Of a stretch of DNA of 64,000 bases, positions 46,055 through 58,811 are shown piece by piece (the stretch's first letter is position 1; each line of letters starts with the position of its first letter). A model generated the notes under the pieces. The model was not told the DNA's origin and did no database searches. It saw only the letters and a program-made list of their open reading frames with translations. The translations under genes and the position numbers were made by a program. Source of the stretch: Excoecaria cochinchinensis (taxonomy: Eukaryota; Streptophyta; Magnoliopsida; Malpighiales; Euphorbiaceae); the NCBI GenBank assembly GCA_947683425.1, contig CANTUQ010000050.1, positions 13,942,501 through 14,006,500 on the forward strand, given 5' to 3'.

Positions 46055-47897
46055 TTATTCATCCGGATACACTTCGTCCAACCAGGACCAATTCATATCC
46101 GGATGACGCTGTTTAACAGCATCAGAAAGCTTCTGACTAAATGCGAGGCATTTATCAACGACCAACTCCATAGACTTGTACTCGAGATCGGCGAATTTCT
46201 CCTCTAGTTCGGCTTGACCGCGCTTCGTTTCATCAAGCTCTATCCGAATACTCGATAGCTCGGTCTCCATTTCCTCCTTCCTCCTATCACTTTCCGCTGC
46301 TTTCTCCAGTGCATCAGAAACATTATTCTTGGCCTCTTGCTCTCTGATCTCGGCATCCAGAGCTCTCTTTTCAGCCTCTTTTAACTTGGCTTCTGCGGTA
46401 TTGGCTCTAAAGCGCTGCCCGGCGACAGATCGGGCTTCCCAATTGTAAGCCATGAGCAGGTGGTTCATCTTCCCTATAACGGCACCGCTCAGCATTGAAG
46501 CCTACACAAGAATAGAAAACGGTGAAAAGAGCACGAAATTAACTAGAGGAAGGATATCAAAGAATGGCTAACCTCAACTTGATGTCTCTTGATGGCAAGG
46601 CTCAAGTCCTCGGCTCTCCAGCGTGACATAGGGCCAACCTTGTGAGGGATACAGGCAAGCTGGTGAACAAAGTCACAAAAGCCCGGATTTTGCTCGGAAT
46701 ACGCATCTCCTTCCTCTTTCAATTGAGTGCATATTTCATTGGCAAAGGTTCTAAAATCCCTTCTATGAGGAGGGAGATCCGAGGTGCCAGCGGCGGCGTC
46801 TCCTTCAGGGGAAAAAGGCCCAGGTGGGGTCTGCGGTTCAACCGATGGCATCCGAGCAGTTGGAATAGGAGGTGAAGTGTCTTCTAGCACAACAGTGGGT
46901 ATTGTGCTAGAAGCTTGAGTAGGATCGGTTGGAACAGGACCCGCGGTGGCAGCAGTAGCTCCCATGCTGGACTCCCCTGGCGTTGACCCGGCAGTTTTCT
47001 TTTGACGCTTTGCCTTCATCATCTCAACCATGCTTGGTCTCTCTGCTCGTTTCATTTCTACAAAAAACCGAACAATGAGAGAGTATTAGAACTGAAGAAT
47101 CGATAAGAGAAGGTACCTCTTCTTTGGCGGCGAGAAGAGGTTGTTCAGTCCAAACCAAACATAAGTTGATCTCTAATATCGATCTTGTCCGACGCCAAGG
47201 CTCTCCATCGGGCTAGAGTTCGTTCTTCCTCCTCGGAAAGAAGGATGGGGTTATCATTCTTATTTACATATCAACCCCACGTTGTTCGGAAAGGAAAATC
47301 ATTGCCGCTCTCGACGACAAAGAATCGATTTTTCCAATTCTTCAGAGATTCGGGATTTCCCCTAAACACCCCATAACCAGCTCGGGCTTGGACATAATTG
47401 TGATCTTCAGTAGTGATTCGGAGTCCCACTACATGGGTAGCCTGAAAGAGCCGAACTGTTAGTTCGATGTCGTTGTCTGCTGCCCACATTTGCAAGGCGG
47501 ATATGGTTCGCCAAGCATTGGGATGAATCTGACTCATGGTTAAACCATAGTGATTCATCAGCTCGACCTCAAATGTAGTAGGAGGAAGGCTCATTCCTGC
47601 TTCGAAATCGGCCTCATACACAGTTATGGTCTTCTTGCCTGAGAACTTTGCATTAGCTCGGAGGCTGGCTCCAGGCACTCGGATCTTGTAGCTCTCAGGA
47701 ATCCCTAATCTTACATGAAGCTCAACCATTTCACTGGTTCTCACAATCGAACCAATACTACTTACTCGAGGATTCCTTTTCGGCTCTTTCCCTCTAGGCT
47801 GATTTGGCTGGCTGGTACTGGGAGACTCTAGGATATCTTCGTGTAAGAGTCCCTCTTCGACTCTTTGGCTCTCAGTTGAATCCTCAGAAGCACTCAT
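46055..47897 (-). pseudogene. Antisense extra gene of the Tat element (gypsy-type transposon domain)
   Basis: Opposite strand to integrase. Exon 1, 47897 to about 47118: MSASEDSTESQRVEEGLL, then VRTSEMVELHVRLGIPESYK, MNHYGLTMSQIHPNAWRTI and NWKNRFFVV, matching the plant 'putative gypsy type transposon' domain (PF04195-like). It has an in-frame TGA at 47271-47269 and continues in the same frame (LLSEEERTLARWRALA). Exon 2, 47057-46573: basic, then Pro/Thr-rich, then WRAEDLSLAIKRHQVEV. Exon 3, 46501-46055: ASMLSGAVIGKMNHLLMAY, then a long coiled coil (EAKLKEAEKRALDAEIREQE) and SWLDEVYPDE. Function unknown; antisense extra genes are a known trait of Tat elements. Confidence 0.78.
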
Positions 47898-48391
47898 GAT
47901 GAAAAGGAGAAGGAAAAAGATGAAGTACTAACCTGAGATAGGAAGGAGAGATCTAGAAGACGTAAAATGCCAAGGGATGCTTGAGAAAGTAAAGACTGAA
48001 CAAAGAAAGAACTAGAGCGAAAAAGGCTGAAATCCATTCTGAAATCCCTAAGAAAATCGAAAGTGGAAGAAAGGAGAAGAGGCCACTATTTATATGAAAA
48101 CGGAACCACTCAGACGAGGACAGATGGCATGCGTTGATTGAGTGAACTGGCAATAATTACTCCTTGCGCGGTTATCGAAGAGGCGCCATCATCTCAGGGC
48201 CTGGCGCCGCAGTTGGATCACAGTTCACGAAGCGACTGCGCACAGGGAACGACGCGCCTGTCCTTGCTTCTCGAAGGTCACGCGCACAGCTGTCAACAAG
48301 GCAGTTTGAGTGATCCCACGCGCGCTCTCTGGGAATGTTTGGTCAACGCTCCTATAACATTAATGTTATCATCTGAGGGGGGGGGGACTTA

Positions 48392-48898
48392 TGATAACCG
48401 GACTCTTCGATCCATAGCTCGATATGGGTTTAACTGGACATGAATTGTATGTCGAACTTGTGTGACATGAGTCCGGCAATCAGACACGTCGACAATCGCT
48501 ATAATAGTTGCTCGGAACCGAGCAACAGTTCGGTAATGAATTATGGAAAGTCATCAATAACGAATATTTTCTAGATATTGAAGAGATCCTGATCTTATAA
48601 TGATGGAAAGTACCAAGAATCACTCAACAAATCTTCACAAATCGGGAATCAAGCATCAATCAAGAGATTAAGGTGATTTTCTCCTATTCTAGAGATTATC
48701 TCCTATTTCACACAGCTCTATATAAAGGAAACAATCAGGTACATTGTTCCCTCTGATTTCTCATACAAGAAAACTTTTACTTTGTCAATTAACTGACTTG
48801 ATCGTCGGAGTCTCCCCTGTCGGAACACCCGACGGTTTTGTGGTTCTTTTCAGGTGACTCAAGCGAAGGACAACCGGAAGATTTTCACTTTGTTATCA
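48392..48898 (+). repeat. 3' LTR of the Tat element
   Basis: 507 bp, starting TGATAACCGGACTCTTCG and ending CACTTTGTTATCA, so TGATAAC/GTTATCA are inverted ends. Preceded by the polypurine tract. Contains a TATA-like CTCTATATAAAGG at 48716-48728. No 5' partner in the window. Confidence 0.85.
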
Positions 48899-50045
48899 TG
48901 TAGCACAAATTAACATTAAAATATGTCCATTTTTAATTTTTTTCGGTTTTACTCATTAAAAATATGTTTATTGACTTGACAAAATATGTCATGATGTGAC
49001 ACGTTCTTCAATATTGTTAACTCAAAATTAACCAAAATTATTTGTAAATGGAATTAGGACAGAATTAGATATTAAAAATAAAATTCATTGTAGATTTGGA
49101 TCAAATCTCACGAATATTCGCTATTCAAGCCCTTTTATATATTGAGTCATGAATAACGATTATCAATAGAAATACATCTCGTTTAAACTAATTTATTTGA
49201 AAGATAATTTAAAATTATAGGTGTGAGTAAGAATTCCATAAAATTTTATGAAATTCATTTGTAATTCTCATTTTTTATGCTTGGAATGCAAAAAGAAAAT
49301 AGGAATTGAATTCAATAGAATTCCATGGAATTCATTATATTTTCACCAAATTCCATCAAAATAAGTGGAATTTGCAAATGAATTCCATATTTTTAAGAGT
49401 TAAAGTTGAAAAAACTATAATACCCTCTTGATCATTTGTTATAAATAAATTACTTTTATGCATCTAACGTAATCTGTTATTCTTTCCCCTCCATCACTGT
49501 TTTTCTTCCTCTGCTATCACTATTCTTCTGTCACCCAAAACCACCATCACCGAATTTTGACTTGTCTCCATTGGATTTTTACTGATTAGTTTCATTCGTT
49601 ACGTACAGTTTTTTTTTAATTGGAAGTAATTGAAATTGAAAGAAGACATCAAAATTGAGAGTAATTAAATTAATAATAAATTTTAAAATGATGATTAATG
49701 TTTGTTAATTTTTTTTATTGGGAGTAATTGAAAGAAGACATCAAAATTGGCATTAAGGATATTTTAGTAAATAAAATAAAAATGAATTCATTTGTTCATT
49801 TATCCCAAGCATAAAAATAAGAATTTCATTTTCGATTCTATATTTTAATAATTTTATTCCAAATATAGGAATTCATTTACAAATGAATTTTATATGGAAT
49901 TCATTTGTAAATGAATTCTACAAATTGAATTCATTTGTTCCAATCAGAGCCTAAAAGTTCAAAGTTTAACTTTCTTGAAATTTAAATTTGCATTTATTTT
50001 TTTTTTCAGTTTTATAGTTTTACTTTAATTTTATATAACATTTAT
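48899..50045. other. Spacer with a possible hAT-like MITE
   Basis: AT-rich, no genes. From about 49220 to 49955 many GAATTCATTTG/CAAATGAATTC inverted copies form a diffuse palindrome with ends GGTGTGAGTAAGAATTCC and CCAATCAGAGCC. It may be a MITE, but no target duplication is clear. Confidence 0.4.
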
Positions 50046-51267
50046 TGTTGGCTCAAGGCTACATCTCAATTTTGATGATAATCAAACCTTGAATAAACTT
50101 TGTATAAATTCTATGCAATTTTCATTTCAGCTCATTCTCCTCTATATAATGCAAGATCCAAGTCATTTGTTCAAGACATTCGCATAAAGTAGTGAAGATA
50201 CTGAAGTTCATTGGAAGTTAGGGTATTATTTTCTGTAAGATCTTTTGAGGAGCTTTGCATTCATATTCATGATTTATAAAAGCCTTTCTTGCATAAAATT
50301 TTATTTAAAAAACCTTGTTCTGTCATAAACAGAATATAAGTTCTGTTGATAACAGAAAAAGAAGTTTTTGTCGACAGAACAGAAAAGAAAATATTCCTTT
50401 GATCTGTCGCAGCAGAACAAAATAGACAGAACAACAATTTATGTTTTCGCTAAAAGACAAAAATAACGGCTAGCTTTTCAAAACAATCAGTCTGTCTTCT
50501 CTCTAACGGCCATATTTGGATCTGTAACGGCTATAATGTATTTTTGGCTATAAATTGAAGTTGTTTTCAGTTTTAAAGAGGTTAGAGAAGTTGGAAAACA
50601 TTTATATCTCTTGAGATTCAAGCTTTCATCTTTTTAATCTATTTTCCACATTTTGAACTTCATTCTTTATCATCCTCCTCAACTAGATTATAGCATTTCT
50701 GTTGTAATTCTTGTGTGAGGTATTTTCTGTAAAAGATTGTAAGAAAAGGGTTGGCTAGAACCTTAAAATTTCTAGTAAGTGTTTACATCTTTTACTTGGG
50801 AAAAAGATTGTGGGTAGAAAATATACTAGGCTTGTATATTGGCTTAATTCTTGCCCTTTAAAAGAATTATTAGTGGAGAGTCAAGCTCAAGACGGTGTCT
50901 TGGGGAGTGGATGTAGGCTGTTAGGCCGAACCACTATAAATCCTTTGTGTTGATCTATTTTCTCTCCTCTCTTCTTTATTCTGTTTCAAAAAGGATTTTA
51001 ATTATTCTATTTTCTGTTCAAAGAAAATCCTTAAGGTTTAATCTGTCATTAAGAAGTGATTTTCTTCATAACTCAAATCTGATTTACAAAAGAATTTATA
51101 GTATATTCTGTTAATCATCACTTTCTGTTTTAATTAAAATCATAGTCACCTGTTCTGTTTGAACCTAAATAATTTATCAGAACTCCTCTATTCTGTTGAG
51201 ACAGAAATTGAGCGAAAATTGTTAGACACCCAATTCACCCCCCTCTTGAGTGTCTTTGGGACCAACA
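50046..51267 (+). repeat. 5' LTR of the copia element
   Basis: Starts TGTTGGCTCAAGGCTACATC and ends CTTTGGGACCAACA (TGTTGG/CCAACA inverted ends), 1222 bp. A TATA-like segment is not obvious. The left flank is TTTAT; the partner duplication lies beyond the window. Confidence 0.85.
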
Positions 51268-51269
51268 AT

Positions 51270-51281
51270 TGGTATCAGAGC
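51270..51281 (+). other. Primer-binding site of the copia element
   Basis: TGGTATCAGAGC, complementary to the 3' end of plant initiator tRNA-Met, two bases after the LTR. This is the usual plant copia primer site. Confidence 0.9.
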
Positions 51282-51325
51282 ATATCTCATTCTCCTAAGA
51301 TTTAACAATCTTGAGTGATCCGTAA

Positions 51326-52972
51326 ATGGCAACGAGTTCTAAAAATCCTCCTGTTGCTACTCCATTCAAGGAAGGTCATTCTGTTCATAGACCACCCATG
51401 TTCTGTGGAGAAAATTATCCATTCTGGAAGGTAGTAATGCGACACTTTATCCAATCTCAAGACATGGATTGCTGGGAAAAAATCGAAGAAGGATATCAAG
51501 CTCCAACAAAAATAGTTGAACAAACTGGAGGAACAAGCATCACTGTTCAGAAGACCAGAAAGGAGCTCACAGAAGAAGAAAAGAGAAGAGTTCAATTAAA
51601 CTCTAAAGCAATGAGTATTCTATTCTGCTCTTTACATACAAATGAATTTAACAGAGTTTCTGGTTGTGATACAGCAAAAGAAATTTGGGATAAGCTTGAA
51701 GCTACATATGATGGAACCCATGAAGTAAAAGGATCTAGACTACATGTGCTAATGGTGGATTATGAAGCTTTCAAAATGAGGCCAGAAGAGACTGTGGCTA
51801 AGGTAATTAACAGGTATGTTAAGTTAACAAATGAAATTAAAGCTCTTGGTCACAAACTTATTGAAGAAAATAAAATTGCTAAACTCGTTAGGGGTCTAAC
51901 TCCTAGATGGGAAGCCAAAGCTTTTATTCTGTTAGATAAAGATCCTAGTACTCTTAATTTTGATACTGTTTGTGGTTCACTAATCTCTCATGAGCTTTAC
52001 ATTAAGTCACAAGATGCTGAAAAAGAAAAAGAAAGGAAATTAAAAGCTCTTGCTCTCAAAGCCGAGTATGGGAGTGACTACTCTACTGGTGATGACAAGA
52101 TTGCACTCATTACAAAAGAAGTTCAAGAAGCTGTATCAAAAAGGTAAAAAATTCAACAAGAGACAGCAGCAGAAGTACTCTCACCAGAAAGCAGACAGTA
52201 ATTTCAGATTTGCTGGAGAAGTAGTTTGCTATGAATGTAAGAAACCTGGACATATAAAATCAAAATGTCCAAACCTAAAGAGAAAGGAGAAGAAGTACAA
52301 GAAAAAGGCAATGAAGGCCACATGGAGTAATAGCGAAGATTCAAGCAACAGCGTGGAAGAGTCAGATGCAGACTCAGATGAAGCTGGTCTAATGGCGATT
52401 TCTGATAATGAGGCACAAAGCATCTCCGACAAAGTAGATCAAGAAAAACATACTGCTGTTGAACAGAACAAGAGTCAAACAGAAATTGAAGATGATATAA
52501 ATGAGGTAACATGTTCTGATTCTGACTCTAGTTCTGATGCAAATGGGGATGAATATGAAAACATGTTGATATGCTTTGAAAAAGTTCATCATAAATATCG
52601 CATGCTTAAAACAAATCATATTGCATTAAGAAAACAGCATGATGCATTGAGACAAGAATTGGAAAATGTAAAACAGAAAGAAGTTGACGTGAAAAATGAA
52701 TTTTCAGACTTAGAAAAGAAATACATGATTTTACAAGAAAAATATAAAGGAAAGAAAGTTTGTTCATGTGATGATAAAAATTTGCATGCTAGCACATCCA
52801 AGTTTAATTATAAAAAGAAGCATGTTCATAAAAAGGAATATAAAAATATTTACATGAACAAATTTTTTAGCAATTCTGTCACCTGTTTTTATTGCAGCAG
52901 AAAAGGCCATGTGTCTAAATTCTGCTATTATAAGAAAAATTTCAGTTCTGGAAAACAGATATGGGTTGTCAA
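51326..52972 (+). pseudogene. Copia gag, frameshifted and cut by an insertion
   Basis: First frame 51326-52147: copia-type gag core (HRPPMFCGENYPFWKVVMRH, then FKMRPEETVAKVINRYVKL), about residues 18-220. It stops at a TAA just after SKR, while the downstream part continues in another frame that is open from 52050: a run of Lys, a zinc knuckle CYECKKPGHIKSKC, an acidic Ser/Asp region, a coiled coil, and a second knuckle CFYCSRKGHVSKFC. A one-base shift near 52140-52150 therefore separates capsid-like and nucleocapsid-like parts. The frame then runs into the LTR of the nested gypsy element at 52973. Confidence 0.8.
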
Positions 52973-54388
52973 TGATGTGTGCCTAAAGTTGCATATTTTG
53001 GTCTGTTTTTCATATCTTTAATGCACTTTATTTTGGCTTAATTTAGTACTTTTCACTTGTTTTGTAATTTTTGTTATTGTAGGATCAAAGTGATGGAAAT
53101 GAAGTAATTGAAGCCAAATGGGGTGAATATGGAACAGCCAAGGAAAATCAAAGAATTTGGAAGCAGAAATCTGATTTTGGGCTTAGCCTTGCCCAAGGTT
53201 AACGGGCAAGGGCAAGGAGCTGCCTTGCCCAAGACTAACAGCCAGACGCGACAGCAGATGCAGATTTAGGGTTTTTAACTTAAAAGTTGACCTAGCCGCC
53301 AGCTGGTCTTCATCGGGTATTTAGGGATAATTAAGCTGTAATTAAGGAGATAATAGGCAGTATTTTTAGGAAGATTAAACTGCTTTTAATATTTTTATTT
53401 TATTTTCCAAGTTTGGATAGGAATAAACTACTTACCTAAATATTTTAGGTTTTCTTTTAAAAGGGATAGAGAAAAAACGTGAAGAGAAACGTTGGCAGCC
53501 GCCGCAACCTCTGTTCTTCCATCTTTGTGTTAGGAATTTGTCTATGTTTATTTTGTTTTTGTTCTTGGCCATGATTGGCTAAAATTTTATTCTAGTTAAA
53601 GGTTCAATTCAAAGCCAGGATTCTTTATTACTGTGAGATTGTTCTTGCTTATTTTTCTCTTTAATTCATATGATGTTCATGTTATTTACTGAAGTTTAGA
53701 GAAACTATATCTCGATTGTTATTTATTATTTGCACAATAATGGCCAGTTTTTCAATTAATCAAATAGCATATAGCTAATTGAGATTGTCAAATTCGTAAT
53801 TGTTTGATAAAATCAATAACAAGTGGTAATCAGTGTAGCTTCCTCACAAGGGCTGTTACATTGAGTAAGTGCATGATTTGGTCTAAATCGGTCTCGCGTG
53901 AGGTCGGTTGGCTTAGGTCAGGTCTTTCTATTTCTTAATGCTATCAATAAATTAAATTCTTGCTCGTGTTAAGGGTTGTTTATTGATTAGGAATTAATTA
54001 CAGTCTTACTTGATTGATTCATTAATACGGAAAGATTAGGTCGGGAGCGCGAAGCCGACGACTATAACTGATCCATTGCATGATTTTAGAGTATATTTTC
54101 GTCCATGATCAGTAAATTGAATTCTGTGCTGCGAATACCTTTAACTGGAGTTTCTCATCTTTTATTTTATTTTTATTTATTTTTCTGCATTTTATTTGTT
54201 ATTATTTTAATTCTGTGTTTTTATTCTTAATTTACAAAACCCCCTTTTTATTTTCATTGTTTGTTTTTGGTTATTTAAAAAATTAAAACTCAACCAATCC
54301 CTGTGGATTCGACCCTGCTCATTGCTATTTACAAGTTAAAGTCAGTTAAGAGTAGGAATTTTATTTTTGTTGGTTTCAACACCCATCA
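52973..54388 (+). repeat. 5' LTR of the nested gypsy element
   Basis: TGATGTGTGCCTAAAGTTGC to ACACCCATCA. Differs from the 3' LTR at only a small number of positions (for example GACGCGAC against GACATGAC, and the AAACTGCTTTTAAT stretch), which points to a fairly recent insertion. Confidence 0.93.
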
Positions 54389-54393
54389 AATTT

Positions 54394-54411
54394 TGGCGCC
54401 GTTGCCGGGGA
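54394..54411 (+). other. Primer-binding site of the nested gypsy element
   Basis: TGGCGCCGTTGCCGGGGA, complementary to the 3' end of plant tRNA-Asp, five bases after the LTR. Confidence 0.85.
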
Positions 54412-54450
54412 TTGGTGTCTGTTAGTTTTAATTTTTTTTTTACTGAATAA

Positions 54451-55815
54451 ATGTATTCTCTTGATTTGATTATTCAGACTTTGGCTGCAAGAGTTAAGCA
54501 ACGGGATGAAGCTTATTACCATGAGGATTATTACGAACCTGAAGGATTTCCAGGTCCACCACAATGGAGTTATGATCCATATGCGCAAACTAAAAATTCA
54601 TGGTGGACGGGCCAATCAGACTTCAGTTATGGTGCGAGACAACATATTTCACAGCAACAATTTCAATATTCACAACAACCCTCTCAATCAGGTCCTAAAC
54701 AAGATAGGAGTCTTGAAGATATTGTTCACTTTTTAACCACTAGTATACAGGATCTTCAGCAGCATGCAAAGAAATTAGATTCTAGGCTTCAGAATTTGGA
54801 AACACAAATGGGCCAAATGACACAATATTTGAGTAGAATAGAGTCTCAAGGACATTTGCCTTCACAAACTATAGAGAATCTGATACAAAATGATGTGAGT
54901 GCAATCACCTTGAGAAGTGAAAATGAGCTGGAACAGCCCCTGCCAAGTGAAAGTGGCCAGATTAATGAGGAAGAAACTGAAAAAGAGATGACAATTATGA
55001 AAGATGAATAACCCAAGGAGAAAATTTCAGAACAGCTGCCCAATTTTATCATTCAACCCCCTTTTCCAAAAAGACTTGTAAAATCTAAGAAGAAAAAGGA
55101 AGAGAATGATATTTTTGAGATTTTGAGCAAGAATGAGGTAAATATTCCTTTACTTGATGCAATTAATCGAATGCCTCAATATGCTAAATTTCTTAAGAAT
55201 TTGTGTGCTAATAAGAAAAAGTTAGTTGGTAATGAAAGGGTGAGTATGGGAGAAAATGTTTCTGCGATAATTCAAAGGAAGCTACCTCCAAAAGGTAAAG
55301 ACCAAGGTATGTTTGCTATCTCCTGTACTATAGGCAATGTTATGATAAAAAGAGCTGTGTGTGATTCAAAAGTTTCAATAAATATTATGCCATTATCTAT
55401 TTGTTCTTCTTTGCATATTGGTTCATTAAAAGAGACAAATGTAGTACTTCAACTTGCTGATAAGTCTTTTGTTTACCCTGAAGGAGTATTAGAAAATATT
55501 TTGGTAAACATTGATGGATTAGTTTTTCCTGCTGATTTTTATGTGCTTGACATGGAGGATGATAAATTCTCAAATTCTTCAGATATCTTGTTAGGGAGAC
55601 CATTTCTAAGTACAACCAAAGCAAAAATTGATGTGCATGAGGATACATTGACTATGGAGTTTGATGGAGAAATACTTAAATTTCATGTTTGTGATACTCA
55701 GAAGAATTCCAGTGATGTGTTTAGTATTTTTAAAGTGAATGTTATTGATGGATATTTTAAATTGGATGATAATTCTAATAATTTAAAATTTTCATTTTGT
55801 AGGGATTTCATTTAG
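54451..55815 (+). pseudogene. Gypsy partial gag and aspartic-protease-like frame
   Basis: One frame with a single TAA at 55009-55011. The first part (187 codons with its stop) holds only the C-terminal gag region: Gln/Tyr-rich, then a helical segment (LQNLETQMGQMTQYL) and ITLRSENELEQPLPSE. The usual gag core is absent, because the frame starts just 40 bp after the primer site. The second part has the gag-to-protease linker (NEVNIPLLDAINRMPQYAKF) and a retropepsin-like fold (AVCDSKVSINIMPLSI, then ADFYVLDMED and ILLGRPFLSTTKAKIDVHE). The position where relatives have a D-L/S/T-G-A type active site reads DSKVS, so catalysis is unlikely. After 55815 a short motif region (GGGAGGCAACCCAA at 55968) typical of sequence downstream of pol follows directly. 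Confidence 0.82.
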
Positions 55816-58811
55816 AAATACTAACAATTTTGAAAAGAATCTGGTAATTAATACCAATCTGCAGGAGGTGAAGAATGGAAGGAGATTAAAATGGGATTTG
55901 AAACCAGATTGAAGAGGTCTAAAATCTGAAAACGTCTAGCCAAAGACGTTAAACAAAGGCGCTTCTGGGAGGCAACCCAATATTTAGTTTTTTTTTTCAA
56001 GATTAAAATGTTACTGTTTAGATTTCCATTCTAGTATTTTATTTTATTTTACTGCCTTCTTCCACATTTTTTTTCTTTTAATGGTTGACTTTGTTTACTC
56101 TTGCATAAACAGGTAGTGTTAAAAGCAATTGGACAACTTGAGATTGGTCGCGTTGATTACTTTTTGGGCATATAGAATTTACCATCCAGGAATTCTAATG
56201 TCAATTTCATGGGAAATAAGTAGTAAAGGGTGGTTTTAATGGAGTTTTCGATGGGTCTTGATTTAATCTTTTGAACTGCAGGCTATCTTCATTTTATTCT
56301 GGGTTTAATAGGTTGTTGAGTTATTGAGTTTTAGTTCTTGGATTTTTATCCTCTAATGGGTTTTAATTTTTTAAATTTTAATTCAATTGTATTATTTTAA
56401 TTCAATTGTGTTAATTTATTTTTTCACCCATTTGCTATTATTCAGTGGTCTGTGTAATTTTCATAACTTTTAATTAAGTTATGTTAAATCACTTCAATTG
56501 AGTTATTTCCTTTTAACCCAATTACTATTTTCCTGCTTCACCTCTAAAAGATTAACTAATTCTTCTTTTTACTTTCACTGCACAGCTCAGAGACTCCACC
56601 GCCGATCATCACCACCGATCACCACCAACAGAGGAGCCGGCCACCGTCGCACGATAAGCAAACTCCATCGCCGCCCCATCAACCGCCGATCTCTTCCTCA
56701 CCAACGCGCGACCAACCAGCGCCCCTCTCCAACGCCGATTGAAGCCACACTGTGCATCACCGCCCCGACGCCGACCACCAACCACCACCAACGCCAGCTC
56801 CCACCGCAGTAGCCCAGAGCCCAACCCACCTCACACTCCCTGCTCCAGTCGCCGATCCATAGCAGCAAACCAAAAGCAGAGCACCTCTGCTCAGAACAGG
56901 GCAGTTTTTCTAAATTTAAATTTTATTTTATTTTATTTATTTCTGGTTGCCCTTCGCCCCACGTTTGTGTGAAACTCCGCATTGGGGACAATGCGAGGAG
57001 AAAGTGTGGGGGAGGGGTTGAATTAGAAGTGCTGTGTGTTTATCTTGATTTTGGATGCTGTAATGTAGCCACTTTGATGCTATTTTTGTTGCTGCTTGAG
57101 TGAAAAATTTTTGTTGGTTTTTGATGTGAAATGATGCTACTTGAATGGTAATGAATTGAGTTAATTTAGGGTTATTCTTCATTGATGACATTGAGATTAA
57201 TTAGCTAAATTTATGCAAAAATTTGATGAATTTTGTGCTAATTTTTGGAAAAAAATTTCTGGGGGATGATTTGAATGAATGGCACTTTGGTTTCAATAGG
57301 TTGAATTCTTTTGCTGGAATTTTGTTAACTTGGTTAAATTTTGTGAAAACTCTAGATGCCTCTGCTTCTATAGAGTATTATTTCTGTAGCCATTTTGAGC
57401 AAATTTGCACGAAAGTTTTGGGTTGGCATTTGATCTTCGCTAGTTTGATGTTTTGGCTGTGCTTTCTGTGAAAATATGTGCATATAGAGGTTGGTTTGCC
57501 ATTTTGATGGTAATCGGCTGATGATTAGTGTGAAAATCCTGAGTTGTCCTGCTATTTTAATGCTTAATTATCAATTTTTTATGCTTCAATTCTGTCTCTT
57601 AGGCTAATTCTGTGCAAAAAGAAAAATAAAAAATAAAATTTTTTTTTTGATACATATACTTATGGAGTATTTTTTGGTAGCCATTTGGAGCAGAACTGCA
57701 CCTAAGTTTTGGTTAGACTTTAATTTGGAATATTCTGACTTTGCTTAATTGATGCATTGGGCATGATCTTTGTGCATAAATATTGTCATCTTCATCAGAA
57801 CTTTATCACTAGTTGCCCCCTTGTTTAATGTTGTATCCATCTTGTTCTTAAATATTTGTTAAGTTTCATTCACAATTCTAGGGAAAAGTGTTTGCCTAAA
57901 TCAGTTCCAATATCATTTAGTTTTTTTTATGCATCAAATTGTTAGGCAAAGTTTGAGTAGTGTTCATGATTTTTTTATCCATTTTCATACAATTTATGGT
58001 GGTCTTAATTATCTTTTGAATTAGAAATATCAAGGTTCAATTTTTAAGGTGGAACATAAACTTTTGCATGTGTTTAAATTGGATTCTTTGTATTTTAGAA
58101 ACTTGTTAAAACTATTTTGGACACTTGTTTGGTATGTTTGCTTATGGATTAAGGAATTTGATTACCAGGAAAAGAAAAAAATAAATAAAATAAAATTTAC
58201 TCCGCTGTCCGCTCAAAAAGCGGTTAAGAGTAGAGCTAGTAGCCGCTTGGAAATGTGTTATCTGAGTAACCGGGTGTATGCGGGTCAGAACCGGGTACTC
58301 TCGCGTAAAAAGGATCTCTACATTCCTTGTAAGCCTTTTAATCTCCTCTTTGACTAGAAAAACTGGGTGTATGCGGGTCAGAACCGGGTGCCCTCACGTC
58401 CATTATAGTCCAAGAAAGTAAAAGAGAGAAAAAAAAAATCTGAAAAATATTTTTCTTGGGTATCTTTGTTTCTTGATCTATTGAAAAATGAGAAATTAAA
58501 GTGTCTAACTTAGTTTGATAAGTTTTCTTTTATACATTGATTTAATCTTAAATTGGGATATAAATTTTTGTGTGCTTAATGTTCATGAACCTTGCTGTAT
58601 CTAATTTAAAAAGGTAGTTGAGAAATCCATGTTTTGTTATGGTTTTGTGGTAAACTATTTTGGACTTTTATTTCTAATTTGCCTTGCATTTTGATTTATT
58701 GGGAACTTATGAGATTGGAATTTGATTTTTGGGTGAATAAACTTTTGAAAGGATTGTGATTGAAATTTAATTTATGCTTGAGGACAAGCATTGGATAAGT
58801 GTGGGGGTGTT
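55816..58811 (+). other. Internal non-coding region of the nested gypsy element
   Basis: No RT, RNase H or integrase in any frame. Contains the post-pol signature (GACGTTAAACAAAGGCGC, then GGGAGGCAACCCAA) at about 55940-55980, a GC-rich CCACCGCC segment at 56590-56840, a GTGTGGGGGAGGGG purine run near 57002, and two copies of GGGTGTATGCGGGTCAGAAC at 58270 and 58366. Confidence 0.7.

Larger units (their letters stand above)
44230..48898 (+). mobile_element. 5'-truncated Ty3/gypsy retrotransposon, Tat lineage
   Basis: Keeps, in order: integrase (44236-45477), a short tandem repeat (45660-45745), an antisense extra gene (47897-46055), a polypurine tract (GGGGGGGGGGACTTA at about 48377-48391) and a 3' LTR (48392-48898). 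5' LTR, gag, protease, RT and RNase H are missing; the coding sequence starts abruptly at about 44236. The antisense gene between integrase and 3' LTR marks the Tat/Retand type. Confidence 0.85.

Noticed and set aside
56498..56972. Arg/Pro-rich open frames in the gypsy internal region
   Set aside because: GC-rich CCACCGCC patch, open on both strands, inside a non-autonomous element; no domain.
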